Shown piece after piece: positions 8,518 through 17,050 of a stretch of DNA of 64,000 nt. The stretch is from Sinomonas sp. ASV486 (GTDB lineage Bacteria; Actinomycetota; Actinomycetes; Actinomycetales; Micrococcaceae). The position numbers and the translations under genes were made by a program. The stretch covers positions 124,001 to 188,000 of the forward strand of contig NZ_JAVFJK010000002.1 in NCBI RefSeq assembly GCF_030908215.1, given 5' to 3'. Position 1 is the first letter of the stretch. Each line of letters begins with the position of its first letter. The notes under the pieces are model-generated. The model did no database searches. It saw nothing but the letters and a program-made list of their open reading frames with translations, and was not told the DNA's origin.

Positions 8518-10026
8518 TCAGTGTCCGTGGTGGTGCATGACGTGCTTGGTGCGGGAGTAGTCGTCGAGGGCGTAGATGGAGAGGTCGCGTCCGTAGCCGG
8601 AGCCCTTGAAGCCGCCCCAGGGGGCCTCGTTGGCAATGACCAGGTGGGAGTTGACCCAGACGGTGCCGGCGTCGATGCGGGCAGCGGCGTTGTGGCTGCG
8701 GCGGGCGTTCTCGGTCCAGACCGAGGCGGCAAGGCCGACGGGCACGTCATTGGCGCGGCGGATGGCCTCGTCGTCGTCGGCGAAGGTCTCCACGGTGACC
8801 ACGGGGCCGAAGATCTCCTCGCGGGTGCACTCGGCGCCCTCGGGGACGTCCACAAGGACGGTGGGCTCAACGAAGTAGCCGGGTCCCAGGATCGCGGAAC
8901 CGCCGGCAGCGGCCCGCGCTCCCTCCGCGAGGGCGCGCTCGATGTGGCCCAGGACGCGGTCGTAGTGGGTCTTGGAGAACAGCGGGCCGATCTCGATGTC
9001 GTCCCCGGCCTGCGGCTCCCCCACGGCCAGGGCCGTGACCTCGGCAACGAGGTGGGCGGTGAACTCCTCTGCGACGGACTCGTGCACGAGCACGCGGCAC
9101 GCAGCCCCGCATTCCTGGCCGGAATTCCAGAAGGACGCCGTGCGCAGGGCCGCAGCAGCGGCCTTGACGTCCGCATCGGCGAAGATCACGACGGGTGCCT
9201 TGCCACCGAGCTCGAGGTGGACACGCTTGAGGGACTCCGCGGCGGCGCGGGCGACGGCGCGGCCGCTGCCGACCGAGCCGGTCAGGGCGATCATGTCCAC
9301 GTCCGGGTGCTCGGCCAGGCGCGCCCCGACCACGGAGCCCTTGCCCGCAACGACGTTGAAGACCCCGGGCGGGAGGAGGTCGGCGGTCAGCTCGGCGAAC
9401 TTCAGGGTGGTCAGCGGGGTCTGCTCGGACGGCTTGATGACTAGGGTGTTCCCGGCCGCCAGGATTGGGGCGATCTTCCAGGCGGCCATGAGCAGGGGGT
9501 AGTTCCACGGGGTGACGACCCCGATGACGCCGAGGGGCTCGCGCAGGATCACGGAGAGGTGGTCCTCGACGTAGTCGCCCGCAGCCATTGTCGTGGTTGC
9601 CCGCAGTGCACCGGCCATGAACCGGAACGTGTCGATCGCGCTGTCCACGTCGTCCCGGGAGACCGCGAAGGGCTTGCCGGTGTCCGCGGACTCGAGGCGG
9701 ACGAGGAGGTCGTAGTGCTCGGCCAGCCGGTCGGCGATCCTGTGCAGGACCCCGGAGCGCTCCCTCGGGACCATCCGGCCCCACGAGGCCTTTGCGGCGG
9801 CCGCGGCGGCGACCGCCGCGTCAGTGTCAGCCGCGGTGCCCGCCGGGACCCGGGTGATGACCTCCTCCGAGCACGGGTCCACGACGTCCACGAGATCCCC
9901 GCCGGGAGTCTCCCTGAATGCGCCGTCGATGAAGTGCTGCGCCGGCGGCAGGTCACCGGGATTCAGGAGGTGGGCCGCTCCGTAAGCTCGCCGGAGCGTG
10001 AACGCCGTCTGGTCTGAAACTGTCAT
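8518..10026 (-). CDS. NAD(P)-dependent aldehyde dehydrogenase (aminobutyraldehyde/semialdehyde type)
   Basis: A 502-residue ALDH-superfamily enzyme oxidising an aldehyde to the acid. It shows TPWNYPLLMAAWK and VIKPSEQTP (cofactor-binding), GSVGSGRAV, the glutamate motif LELGGKAP (about residue 268) and the catalytic cysteine in NSGQECGAACRV (about 303). Closest in style to betaine-aldehyde, gamma-aminobutyraldehyde or alpha-ketoglutarate-semialdehyde dehydrogenases. AAGGA precedes ATG. The promoter region carries GGATTCGATCAAAGATC, shared with the MFS/amine-oxidase operon, so it should belong to the same regulon under the adjacent GntR protein. Confidence 0.9.
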   Translation of the reverse strand: MTVSDQTAFTLRRAYGAAHLLNPGDLPPAQHFIDGAFRETPGGDLVDVVDPCSEEVITRVPAGTAADTDAAVAAAAAAKASWGRMVPRERSGVLHRIADRLAEHYDLLVRLESADTGKPFAVSRDDVDSAIDTFRFMAGALRATTTMAAGDYVEDHLSVILREPLGVIGVVTPWNYPLLMAAWKIAPILAAGNTLVIKPSEQTPLTTLKFAELTADLLPPGVFNVVAGKGSVVGARLAEHPDVDMIALTGSVGSGRAVARAAAESLKRVHLELGGKAPVVIFADADVKAAAAALRTASFWNSGQECGAACRVLVHESVAEEFTAHLVAEVTALAVGEPQAGDDIEIGPLFSKTHYDRVLGHIERALAEGARAAAGGSAILGPGYFVEPTVLVDVPEGAECTREEIFGPVVTVETFADDDEAIRRANDVPVGLAASVWTENARRSHNAAARIDAGTVWVNSHLVIANEAPWGGFKGSGYGRDLSIYALDDYSRTKHVMHHHGH

Positions 10027-10127
10027 CGGATGTCGTCCTTGGCTCGAAGAGGGTCGGGGCAGTCGGGCGAACCGTGCGCTCCCGGCTGCGGGTGCTGTCG
10101 TCTCGACGTGTGATCACCATCATAGTT

Positions 10128-10155
10128 GGATTCGATCAAAGATCAATGCTTGATC
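10128..10155. promoter_or_regulatory. GntR/FCD operator between aldH and gntR
   Basis: GGATTCGATCAAAGATC (10128-10144) is repeated exactly, inverted, at 11060-11076 before the MFS gene. It overlaps the inverted repeat GATCAA-TGC-TTGATC (10141-10155). A further TTGATC lies at 10232-10237 across the gntR promoter box TATATT (10227-10232). These are the strongest operator candidates for the encoded GntR-family regulator. Confidence 0.7.
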
Positions 10156-10238
10156 TCCGCCGGGGCTGTTCGTTGAGTCGTCCGTTGAGGCGGCGTGGTT
10201 CACGCAGCGCGGCGGAGATCCGCCGATATATTTGATCC

Positions 10239-10922
10239 ATGCCGATTTCCAAGCGGGCCGAGCCGGCGCTGCTGACCGACCAGGTCTATGCGACGCTTCA
10301 CGCCGCGATCCTCAACGGGGATCTGCCCGCTGGGTCTCGTCTCACGGTGCGCGAGCTCGCCGAGCAGGTGGGAACCAGCGCGATGCCGGTCCGCGAGGCG
10401 ATCCGACGGCTCGAGGAAGCCGGGATGGTTGAACGCGAACCCCACAAGGGCGCGGTCGTCAAGGCCCTCACGCTCGAGGAGCTCGTCCATGTCTACGACA
10501 TCCGGCGGCTGCTCGAAGTCGAGGCGGCGCGCCTGGGCAGCGAACACGTCACGGACGAGGACTGCGACAGGATGCAGGCGGAGTACGACCTCATACGCGA
10601 GGCAATCCGAGAACGCAGGGTCGTGGACCTCCTGGACCACGACGAATCGCTCCTCACCATCCTCTACAGCGCCTCGGGCAACCCGCTGCTGGTGAAGATG
10701 ATCCAGAACCTCTGGCTCCAGTGCCGGGCCTACAAGATCGTGGGCGCCACCGGCACCCTCGACGCGGTGGGCGACGACTCGCTGTGGCGGTACCAGCAGT
10801 CACTCATCACCGCCGCCCGCAACCGGGACGCCATCTCCGGCGCGGCGGTCAACGACGCCTCGCTCGTCAACGCCACGAACCGCATCAAGGCCCTCCTCGC
10901 GGCCCAGCGCAGCGGCAACTAG
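10239..10922 (+). CDS. GntR-family (FadR/FCD-type) transcriptional regulator
   Basis: A 227-residue regulator. The winged helix lies near residues 10-75 (VYATLHAAILNGDLPAGSRL, LAEQVGTSAMPVREAIRRLE), followed by an all-helical FCD ligand domain with DIRRLLEVEAARL and DHDESL. FCD domains commonly bind metal plus an organic acid or sugar-acid effector. ATG 10239 lies 6 bases after TATATT, so the mRNA is probably leaderless and the -10 overlaps a TTGATC half-site, implying autoregulation. It sits between the aldehyde dehydrogenase (divergent) and the MFS operon (co-directional). Confidence 0.92.
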   Translation: MPISKRAEPALLTDQVYATLHAAILNGDLPAGSRLTVRELAEQVGTSAMPVREAIRRLEEAGMVEREPHKGAVVKALTLEELVHVYDIRRLLEVEAARLGSEHVTDEDCDRMQAEYDLIREAIRERRVVDLLDHDESLLTILYSASGNPLLVKMIQNLWLQCRAYKIVGATGTLDAVGDDSLWRYQQSLITAARNRDAISGAAVNDASLVNATNRIKALLAAQRSGN

Positions 10923-11224
10923 CCCCACCGGGCGGACCCGGCGGGACGTCAGCGCGCCCCGGAAGTCCGCGCGCGCCGTCGTCCGCCGAAGGCATGCTCT
11001 CATCCCACGCTGCGCAGCCAGCCGGACCTGTTTCAAGTTTTTGATCAAAAGACTTGCTAGATCTTTGATCGAATCCTATCTTTGTAGACGAGACGTGCTT
11101 CACAACAGCGAGAGATCACCGGCACGTCGCCCCAGCCCTTCAGCGCACCAGCGCATCGGCTCCGGCGCACCGGAGCCCCTCAGACCACGATCGAACCCCG
11201 CGCTACATCGACCAGGAGTTCTCG
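10923..11224 (+). promoter_or_regulatory. Control region of the MFS/amine-oxidase/lyase operon
   Basis: This 302-bp gap holds the 12-bp palindrome TTTTGATCAAAA (11039-11050) and GATCTTTGATCGAATCC (11060-11076), the inverted copy of the 17-base word at 10128. The arrangement mirrors the aldehyde dehydrogenase promoter and is the likely second binding region of the GntR regulator. AGGAG stands before the ATG at 11225. No small gene is evident in the first 110 bases. Confidence 0.65.
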
Positions 11225-12586
11225 ATGACCACGAATCCGTTGGACGACGCACCACTGTCCCCCTTCCACAAGAAGCTCGCACTGTTCTCCTCGGGCGGCC
11301 CGTTCCTCGACGGCTACGTCCTGTCCATCATCGGAGTTGCGATGGCGCAGCTCACGGGCCAGTGGCATCTGGACGCGACCGAGCAGGGCCTCATCGGGGC
11401 CTCAACGCTCTTGGGCATCCTGCTCGGCGCGTTCGCCGGCGGCTACCTGACCGACCTCTTCGGCCGGAAGATGCTGTTCACGATCGACCTCGTCGCCATC
11501 ATCGCCTTCTCCGCCGCCCAGTTCTTCGTGGGCGACGTCGTGTGGCTCATCGTGCTTCGCCTGCTCATCGGCGTGGCGGTCGGCGCGGACTACCCCATAG
11601 CGACGTCGCTGCTCGCCGAGTTCGCGCCGAGGAAGTACCGCGGGCCGCTGCTCGGCCTCTACGTCACGATGTGGTTCGTCGGCGCGGCTGCGGCCTACAT
11701 CTTCGGCGAGATGCTCAGCAACCTCGGCCAGGACGGCTGGCGGTGGATGCTGGCCAGCGCCGCGCTGCCCGCGCTGCTGATCGTCCTTGCCCGCATCGGG
11801 ACGCCCGAATCGCCGCGATGGCTCGCGAGCCGTGGGCGCATCGACGAGGCCAACGCCGTGCTGCGGCAGGTCTACGGCGAGGGGGTGAGCATCGCCGACC
11901 TCCCCGACGAGGTGAAGGAGAACCTCAATGTCCGGGCACTCCTCCGCTCAGGCTACGGCGGGCGCATGCTGTTCATCGCCGTCTTCTGGACGGCCTCGAT
12001 CATCCCGCTGTTCGCGGTCTACGCCTTCGCTCCTGCCATCCTCGGCGCGCTTCACCTCGACGGCGACATGGCCCAGTGGGGCTCGGCACTCATCACCGTG
12101 ATGTTCATGGTCGGCTGCGTCATCGCCGTCTTCGTGGTGAACAGGATGGGCCGCCGCCCCCTCATGATCCACAGCTTCCTCTGGTCCGGGGTCGCGTTGG
12201 CGCTCCTCGGCCTGTTCCCCGGCGCGCCGACGGCGATCGTCATGGTCCTCTTCATCGGCTACGCAACCCTCATCGGCGGCACGCAGATCATGCAGTGGGT
12301 CTACCCCAACGAGCTGTTCCCCACCGAGATCCGCGGCTCGGCCGTCGGTCTGGCGTCCTCGCTCAGTCGCATCGGCGCCGCCGTGGGCACGTTCCTCGTG
12401 CCCGTGGCACTCAACAGCCTCGGCATCGGGACCACGATGCTCATCGCCGCCGGCATCACCCTCTTCGGCGCCGCGATCTCCGTCTTCTGGGCCCCCGAGA
12501 CCCGTGGCCTATCCCTGAGTGAGAGCGCTTCCCTCGCCGGCGCGGCTGCTCAGCCGGCCGGGGCCCGGAAGCTCGTCCGCTCCTAG
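11225..12586 (+). CDS. MFS transporter (sugar-porter/metabolite:H+ symporter type)
   Basis: A 453-residue, 12-helix major facilitator. It has GGYLTDLFGRKMLFT (the loop 2-3 signature), PIATSLLAEFAPRKYRG after helix 4, PESPRWLASRGR in the central loop and VNRMGRRPLM in loop 8-9, as in the sugar/organic acid porters. First gene of an operon with the FAD oxidoreductase and the DHDPS-like lyase, so it should import the shared substrate. AGGAG precedes ATG. Controlled, by inference, through the GATCAA operators upstream. Confidence 0.9.
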   Translation: MTTNPLDDAPLSPFHKKLALFSSGGPFLDGYVLSIIGVAMAQLTGQWHLDATEQGLIGASTLLGILLGAFAGGYLTDLFGRKMLFTIDLVAIIAFSAAQFFVGDVVWLIVLRLLIGVAVGADYPIATSLLAEFAPRKYRGPLLGLYVTMWFVGAAAAYIFGEMLSNLGQDGWRWMLASAALPALLIVLARIGTPESPRWLASRGRIDEANAVLRQVYGEGVSIADLPDEVKENLNVRALLRSGYGGRMLFIAVFWTASIIPLFAVYAFAPAILGALHLDGDMAQWGSALITVMFMVGCVIAVFVVNRMGRRPLMIHSFLWSGVALALLGLFPGAPTAIVMVLFIGYATLIGGTQIMQWVYPNELFPTEIRGSAVGLASSLSRIGAAVGTFLVPVALNSLGIGTTMLIAAGITLFGAAISVFWAPETRGLSLSESASLAGAAAQPAGARKLVRS

Positions 12587-12644
12587 ACCAAGCACCCTGC
12601 AGGCCGTCCCCGAGACGTCCCCTCGACAAAGGAAAGTCACGAAC

Positions 12645-14057
12645 ATGAAAGATGTAGTCATCGTCGGAGCTGGACTCGCCGGCCTCTCTGCGGGATGGCG
12701 GCTGCGCCACTGGGACACGGTCCTGCTCGAGTCGGACGCCCGGGTGGGCGGGAGGATCCGCTCGGAGCGGCGCGGTGCCTACTGGATGAACTGGGGAGGC
12801 CACGTCTTCGCGGGGCCCGGATCGTCCACCGACGCCCTGCTTAACGAGGTCGGGGTCACAGCCGTGGAAATCCCCGGCTCGCTCCAGGCCCTGGCGATGA
12901 ACGGGAAGTTCATCCGCGAGGGGCACATCGCGACCTACCCGTTCCGCATCCCGATGCCGCTGTCCTCCCGCATCGCCACGATGCGCGCCGGCATCAAGGT
13001 CGTCGCCGGCGTCGCCAAGTACACCGGAGTGGTGCGCAAGCGGGCGGGCGAGTCGGGCGCCACGCGCCAGCAGCGCATCTACGACTTCGAGAACGACAGC
13101 TCGTTCCTCGATTTCATCGGGGACCTCCCCGAGGATGCCGCCGCGCTCTTCAAGACCACCGTGACCCGTTCGGCGGGAGACATGGACCAGATCTCGGCTG
13201 GTGCGGGAATCGGCTACTTCAGCCTGGTCCTCGGATTCGGCCAGGGTCTGAACCGCGGCATCGTGGGCGGACCCTCGACGCTGACCGAGTCGATCGCGGC
13301 CGCGCTCGGGGACCGCATCCAGCTCGGCGCCACGGTGCAGGAAGTCGTGCACCGGAAGAACTCCGTCCTCGTGCGGTACAGCCAGGGCGGCGTGGACCGC
13401 GAAGTGGAGGCGCGCGCCGTCGTGCTCGCGACGACCGCGGACGTTTCGCACCGAATCGGGGTGGACCTCCCGGAGGACCTGCGGGGCGCGCTCGGCCATA
13501 TCAAGTACGGCCCGCACGTGAGCACGGCCTTCCTGACCAACGAGACCTCGGCACGGCCGTGGGACGACATCTACGCCATTGCGGCGCCCAAGCGCTCGTT
13601 CGCGATCGCGCTGAACCAGGCAAGCATCGTGCGCGGCGCCGAGTCCGAACGCAAGCCGGGCGGCAGCTTCATGACCTTCTCCCCGGCGAGCCTCGGACGC
13701 GCACTGCTGGAGAAGAGCGACGAGGAGGTCATCCAGACCCACCTCTCCGACCTCGATGCGATCCTCGGCCACGGCTTCGCCGAGAGCGTCGTCGAGGCCA
13801 AGGCGAACCGGTGGAAGGTCGCCTCCCCGTACTGCTTCCCCGGCCGGGCCAAGATCCAGTCGACGCTCATGCGGGGCGCCGACCGTGTGTTCCTCGCCGG
13901 CGACTACCTCGGGACCCTCTACACCGAGAGCTCGATCACCTCCGGCTTCTCGGCAGCCCAGGAGACGGCGAGCCTCCTGGCCACGCAGCGGCAGACGCAC
14001 CCCCTCTCCCACGTCTCCACAGGCGTCTCCACAGGCGTGTCGAACGACGCCGCCTGA
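12645..14057 (+). CDS. FAD-dependent amine-oxidase-family oxidoreductase
   Basis: A 470-residue flavoprotein of the amine oxidase/protoporphyrinogen oxidase superfamily. The FAD dinucleotide fold is at the very N-terminus (VVIVGAGLAGLSAGWRL, residues 4-20), followed by the GG-doublet DARVGGRIRSE and a C-terminal FAD contact VFLAGDYLGTLYTESS with SGFSAAQ. It would oxidise a C-N or C-C bond and pass electrons to O2 or another acceptor. The start at 12645 has AAAGGAAAG 10 bases upstream; the frame is open further upstream without support. It lies between the MFS gene and the lyase gene. Confidence 0.85.
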   Translation: MKDVVIVGAGLAGLSAGWRLRHWDTVLLESDARVGGRIRSERRGAYWMNWGGHVFAGPGSSTDALLNEVGVTAVEIPGSLQALAMNGKFIREGHIATYPFRIPMPLSSRIATMRAGIKVVAGVAKYTGVVRKRAGESGATRQQRIYDFENDSSFLDFIGDLPEDAAALFKTTVTRSAGDMDQISAGAGIGYFSLVLGFGQGLNRGIVGGPSTLTESIAAALGDRIQLGATVQEVVHRKNSVLVRYSQGGVDREVEARAVVLATTADVSHRIGVDLPEDLRGALGHIKYGPHVSTAFLTNETSARPWDDIYAIAAPKRSFAIALNQASIVRGAESERKPGGSFMTFSPASLGRALLEKSDEEVIQTHLSDLDAILGHGFAESVVEAKANRWKVASPYCFPGRAKIQSTLMRGADRVFLAGDYLGTLYTESSITSGFSAAQETASLLATQRQTHPLSHVSTGVSTGVSNDAA

Positions 14058-14111
14058 ACCTGGCGCCGCAACTCCAGAACCACTCACGACCCCCAGAACA
14101 AGGAACCCTCC

Positions 14112-15005
14112 ATGTCCCGTGACCTCCGCGGCGTCCTCACCGCCCTCTCCACCCCCTTCGGCCCCGACGAGGCCATCGACGTCACCACCCTGCGCCGGGT
14201 CGTCGACCGCTCCATCGACGCTGGAGTCGACGGCGTCGTGGCCGCCGGCTCCACCGGCGAAGTCGGGGCCCTGTCCTCCGAGGAGCGCCTGCTCCTCATC
14301 GACACGGTCATCGAGCACACCGACGGGCGCGTCCCGGTGATCGCCCAGACCGGCGCAACCTCCACCCGCGAGGCCGTCCGCCTCTCCAAGGCCGCCCAGT
14401 CCTCGGGCGCGGACGTGCTCATGCTCATCACCCCGTACTACGAGCCGCTTTCGGTCGCCGAGACCGTCGCCTACATCAAGGACGTGGCCGGGGCTGTGGA
14501 CCTTCCGGTCATGCTCTACAACATCCCGGCCGTCACCGGGGTGAACCTCGACCCGGCGACGGTCCGCTCGCTGGCCGAGGACGTTCCGAATATCCGCTAC
14601 ATCAAGGACTCGAGCGCGAACTGGGAGCAGGCCCTCCAGCTGATCCACCACCACAGCGACGTCATCGGCACGTTCATCGGCTGGGACGCCTACCTCTACA
14701 GCGCCCTCGTCGAGGGCGCGGCCGGCGTCATGGCCGGCACCGCCAACGTGGTTCCCGAGGAGATCGTCGCGGTCAGCCGCCTCATCGCCGAGGGCGACCT
14801 CACGGGGGCACGTGTGCGCTGGAAGTCTCTGTACCCGGTCATCGACGCGCTCCTCTCGGTGCCGTTCATCCCGGCCGTCAAGGCCGGGCTGGCCCTACAG
14901 GGGCTCCCCGCCGGCGCGGCCCGCCGCCCCACCGCCGACCTCAACCCCGAGGACCTCGCCCGGCTCCAGCATGTGCTCTCCGCCCTCAAGCAGCCGGTCG
15001 GATAA
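14112..15005 (+). CDS. DHDPS/N-acetylneuraminate lyase family lyase or deaminase
   Basis: A 297-residue TIM-barrel class I aldolase of the DapA/NanA superfamily. GSTGEVGALSSEE (47-59) is the oxo-acid binding loop, YNIPAVTG holds Tyr136, and IRYIKDSS carries the Schiff-base Lys165. Family members include dihydrodipicolinate synthase, ketodeoxy-sugar-acid dehydratases and pyrroline-hydroxycarboxylate deaminase. The catabolic operon context argues against a biosynthetic DapA. AAGGAACC precedes ATG. Confidence 0.88.
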   Translation: MSRDLRGVLTALSTPFGPDEAIDVTTLRRVVDRSIDAGVDGVVAAGSTGEVGALSSEERLLLIDTVIEHTDGRVPVIAQTGATSTREAVRLSKAAQSSGADVLMLITPYYEPLSVAETVAYIKDVAGAVDLPVMLYNIPAVTGVNLDPATVRSLAEDVPNIRYIKDSSANWEQALQLIHHHSDVIGTFIGWDAYLYSALVEGAAGVMAGTANVVPEEIVAVSRLIAEGDLTGARVRWKSLYPVIDALLSVPFIPAVKAGLALQGLPAGAARRPTADLNPEDLARLQHVLSALKQPVG

Positions 15006-15032
15006 CCGATTCAGAACCCCGCTGCGCCGACC

Positions 15033-15119
15033 CACGACGGCGGGGGGGCCCCCCCCCCCGCGGGGCCCCCCCCGCGGGGGGGGGGGGGGCCCCCTGTGGG
15101 GCACCCCGCCGCCGTCGTG
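15033..15119. repeat. Extreme G/C homopolymer palindrome inside a terminator-type stem
   Basis: CACGACGGCGG (15033-15043) pairs with 15109-15119 and encloses runs of 7 G, 11 C, 4 G, 8 C, 14 G and 5 C, which can fold on themselves in many registers. The 3' end CCGTCGTGCG matches the hairpin family seen elsewhere here. Homopolymer lengths in such DNA are prone to sequencing and replication slippage, so the exact runs are doubtful. Confidence 0.75.
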
Positions 15120-15340
15120 CGCGTGTGCGCCCCGATTTGCGAAACCGCCCAGAATGCACCAAAACTTATGTCTCGTTCGAACAGAATCCGACACGAGCGA
15201 GGGAGGGCAACCGGCCCTCCCACTGATGGGAGGACGACAAACCATGGGTCTCGGCGAAGAATTGGGTCGCTGAGCAGCACCGGACGCGTCCGCTCACACA
15301 CAGAGTTCACCTGAATCATCATCTGAACAGGAGTAGTTCC
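15120..15340 (+). promoter_or_regulatory. Leader of the stress membrane protein gene, with a 9-codon ORF
   Basis: The mini-ORF at 15244-15273 encodes MGLGEELGR and has GGGAGGACGAC upstream. Its start and leader match those of csbD at 8202 (GGAGGAC then ATGGGTCTCGG). It is either a decayed CsbD start or a leader peptide for the gene at 15341, which begins 67 bases later with its own ACAGGAG site. GAGGGAGGGCAACCGGCCCTCCC (15200 region) can form a stem GGGAGGGC/GGCCCTCCC before it. I see no other gene in this gap. Confidence 0.4.
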
Positions 15341-15601
15341 ATGGGTTTCTTCGCTTTCCTCATTCTCGGTCTCATCGCTGGCGCCATCGCCAAGGCCATC
15401 CTCCCCGGCCGCCAGGGCGGCGGGATCATCATCACCATGCTTCTCGGCGTAGTCGGTGCCCTGGTGGGCGGCTGGGTGGGCGGCACCGTCTTCCACATCG
15501 GCCTCGAAGGCTTCTTCAACATCCAGACGTGGATCGTCGCGATACTCGGCTCGCTCGTGGTTCTGGCGATCTACGGCGCGATCACCCGACGCCGCGCCTG
15601 A
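15341..15601 (+). CDS. GlsB/YeaQ/YmgE-family stress-response membrane protein
   Basis: An 86-residue membrane protein with three hydrophobic segments (MGFFAFLILGLIAGAIAKAI, a glycine-rich GGGIIITMLLGVVGALVGGW and WIVAILGSLVVLAIYGAI). The early GLIAGAIAKAILPG and the middle GVVGALVGG are family signatures. Such proteins (also called transglycosylase-associated) are induced by acid, phage or general stress; function unknown. ACAGGAG precedes ATG, and a hairpin nearly identical to the one after csbD follows, so the two stress genes share both leader and terminator features. Confidence 0.93.
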   Translation: MGFFAFLILGLIAGAIAKAILPGRQGGGIIITMLLGVVGALVGGWVGGTVFHIGLEGFFNIQTWIVAILGSLVVLAIYGAITRRRA

Positions 15602-15618
15602 CCCCCGCACAGCCGACC

Positions 15619-15665
15619 TACGACGGCGGCGGCTCGCCCACACGGGGCGGGTCGCCGCCGTCGTG
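15619..15665. terminator. Long GC hairpin after glsB (near copy of 8422-8466)
   Basis: About 19 paired bases (15620-15638 with 15646-15664, two wobble pairs) and a 7-base loop; it differs from the csbD hairpin at only about four positions. Ends in CGTCGTGCGTCG. Upstream of it is the stress membrane protein, downstream an aminotransferase promoter. Confidence 0.85.
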
Positions 15666-15737
15666 CGTCGTCGCCCGAAGGATGCGTCCGATCAACATAG
15701 GGTGCATATTGAGAAACAAATGGGCTACGATGTGTGC

Positions 15738-17036
15738 GTGACATCACAGGACATCGCGCCCACGCAGGACATCGAGCTCAGCGCCGAGACGCAGACTGCC
15801 CTCGAGCGTGCCGAGGCAAGCCATCGCCACGAGGCACTCTTCTCCGAACGGGCCCACAACATCAAGCAGTCGGCCGTGCGGGACGTCTTCGACATCTCGA
15901 TCCGTCCCGGCCTCGTCTCCCTCGCCGGCGGCTCCCCGAGCCTCACCAAGCTCCCGCTGGACCTCGTCGCCGAGACCGCGTCCCGCGTGATCACCGAGCA
16001 CGGCATGGAGGCCCTGCACTACGGTGGCGGCAAGGGCACCCTCGAGCTGCGGACGCTCATCTGCGAGATCATGGCTGAGGAAGGGATCCTCGGAGCCTCG
16101 CCGGAGGATGTCGTCGTGACCACCGGCTCGCAGTCGGCCCAGGACATCGCGACGAAGGTCTTCTGCAACCCCGGCGACGTGGTGCTCGTCGAGGACCCCA
16201 CCTACGTCGGTGCGCTCAACACGTTCGAGGCGTACCAGGTGCAGGTCGAGCCGATCCGCATGGACGTGGACGGGCTCGACCCCACAGAGCTCGAGGCGCG
16301 CATCGCTGCCCTTGAAGCCGAGGGCAAGACCATCAAGATCCTCTACACGATCCCGAGCTTCAACAACCCCTCGGGCATCACGATGGCCGCCGAACGCCGG
16401 CAGCGCGTCGTCGACATCTGCCGCGGCCACAACATCCTCGTCCTCGAGGACAACCCGTACGGCATGCTCCGCTTCGACGGGCACCCGCTCACGCCGCTGC
16501 GCGCCGACAACCCGGACGACGTCATCTACTGCGGCTCGTTCTCCAAGATCTTCTCCCCGGGCGTGCGCCTCGGCTGGGCGCTCGTGCCGAAGCACCTGTA
16601 CCGCCGGTTCTACCTCGCCGCCGAGGCCGTGGTGCTCTGCCCGTCCACCCTCAACCAGATGCTCGTCACCGAGTTCTTCCGCGTCTTCGACTGGCGCGGC
16701 TACCTCGCAGAGTCCCGCGCCGTGTACGCGGAGCGCTGCGCCGCGATGCTCGACGCGCTCGCCGCGGAGTTCCCGGCCGAGGCGACGTGGACGACGCCGG
16801 ACGGCGGCTTCTTCGTGTGGATCACCCTCCCCGAGGGGATCGACACCTACCCCCTGCTGTACCAGGCGATCGACGCGGGGGTCGTGTTCATCCCCGGCGC
16901 CGCGTTCACGCCGTCGGACGTTCCGAGCAACAAGCTCCGGCTCGCGTTCTCCGGCGTGGCGCCCGAGCAGATCCGTGAGGGCGTGCGGCGGCTGGCCCCT
17001 GTGGTCCGCGCTGCGGTGGAGGCCCACCGGGGCTGA
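15738..17036 (+). CDS. PLP-dependent aminotransferase, class I/II (2-aminoadipate/aromatic type)
   Basis: A 432-residue fold-type I aminotransferase resembling LysN/KAT-II and the aminotransferase domain of MocR proteins, without a DNA-binding domain. FDISIRPGLVSLAGGSP, TGSQSAQDI, IPSFNNPSG and the PLP-lysine motif YCGSFSKIFSPGVRLGW (Lys near 270) are all present. GTG 15738 is chosen because TACGAT stands exactly 6 bases before it, giving a leaderless mRNA. An upstream ATG at 15721 would place the promoter box inside the gene. Probably an amino acid aminotransferase with broad specificity. Confidence 0.9.
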   Translation: MTSQDIAPTQDIELSAETQTALERAEASHRHEALFSERAHNIKQSAVRDVFDISIRPGLVSLAGGSPSLTKLPLDLVAETASRVITEHGMEALHYGGGKGTLELRTLICEIMAEEGILGASPEDVVVTTGSQSAQDIATKVFCNPGDVVLVEDPTYVGALNTFEAYQVQVEPIRMDVDGLDPTELEARIAALEAEGKTIKILYTIPSFNNPSGITMAAERRQRVVDICRGHNILVLEDNPYGMLRFDGHPLTPLRADNPDDVIYCGSFSKIFSPGVRLGWALVPKHLYRRFYLAAEAVVLCPSTLNQMLVTEFFRVFDWRGYLAESRAVYAERCAAMLDALAAEFPAEATWTTPDGGFFVWITLPEGIDTYPLLYQAIDAGVVFIPGAAFTPSDVPSNKLRLAFSGVAPEQIREGVRRLAPVVRAAVEAHRG

Positions 17037-17050
17037 CGCCCGCGCGACGT

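Noticed and set aside
15170-15190. GTTCGAAC-like T-loop word suggesting a tRNA
   Set aside because: No acceptor or anticodon stem can be drawn around it.
15721-15737. ATG start for the aminotransferase
   Set aside because: It would include the TACGAT promoter box; the leaderless GTG at 15738 fits better.
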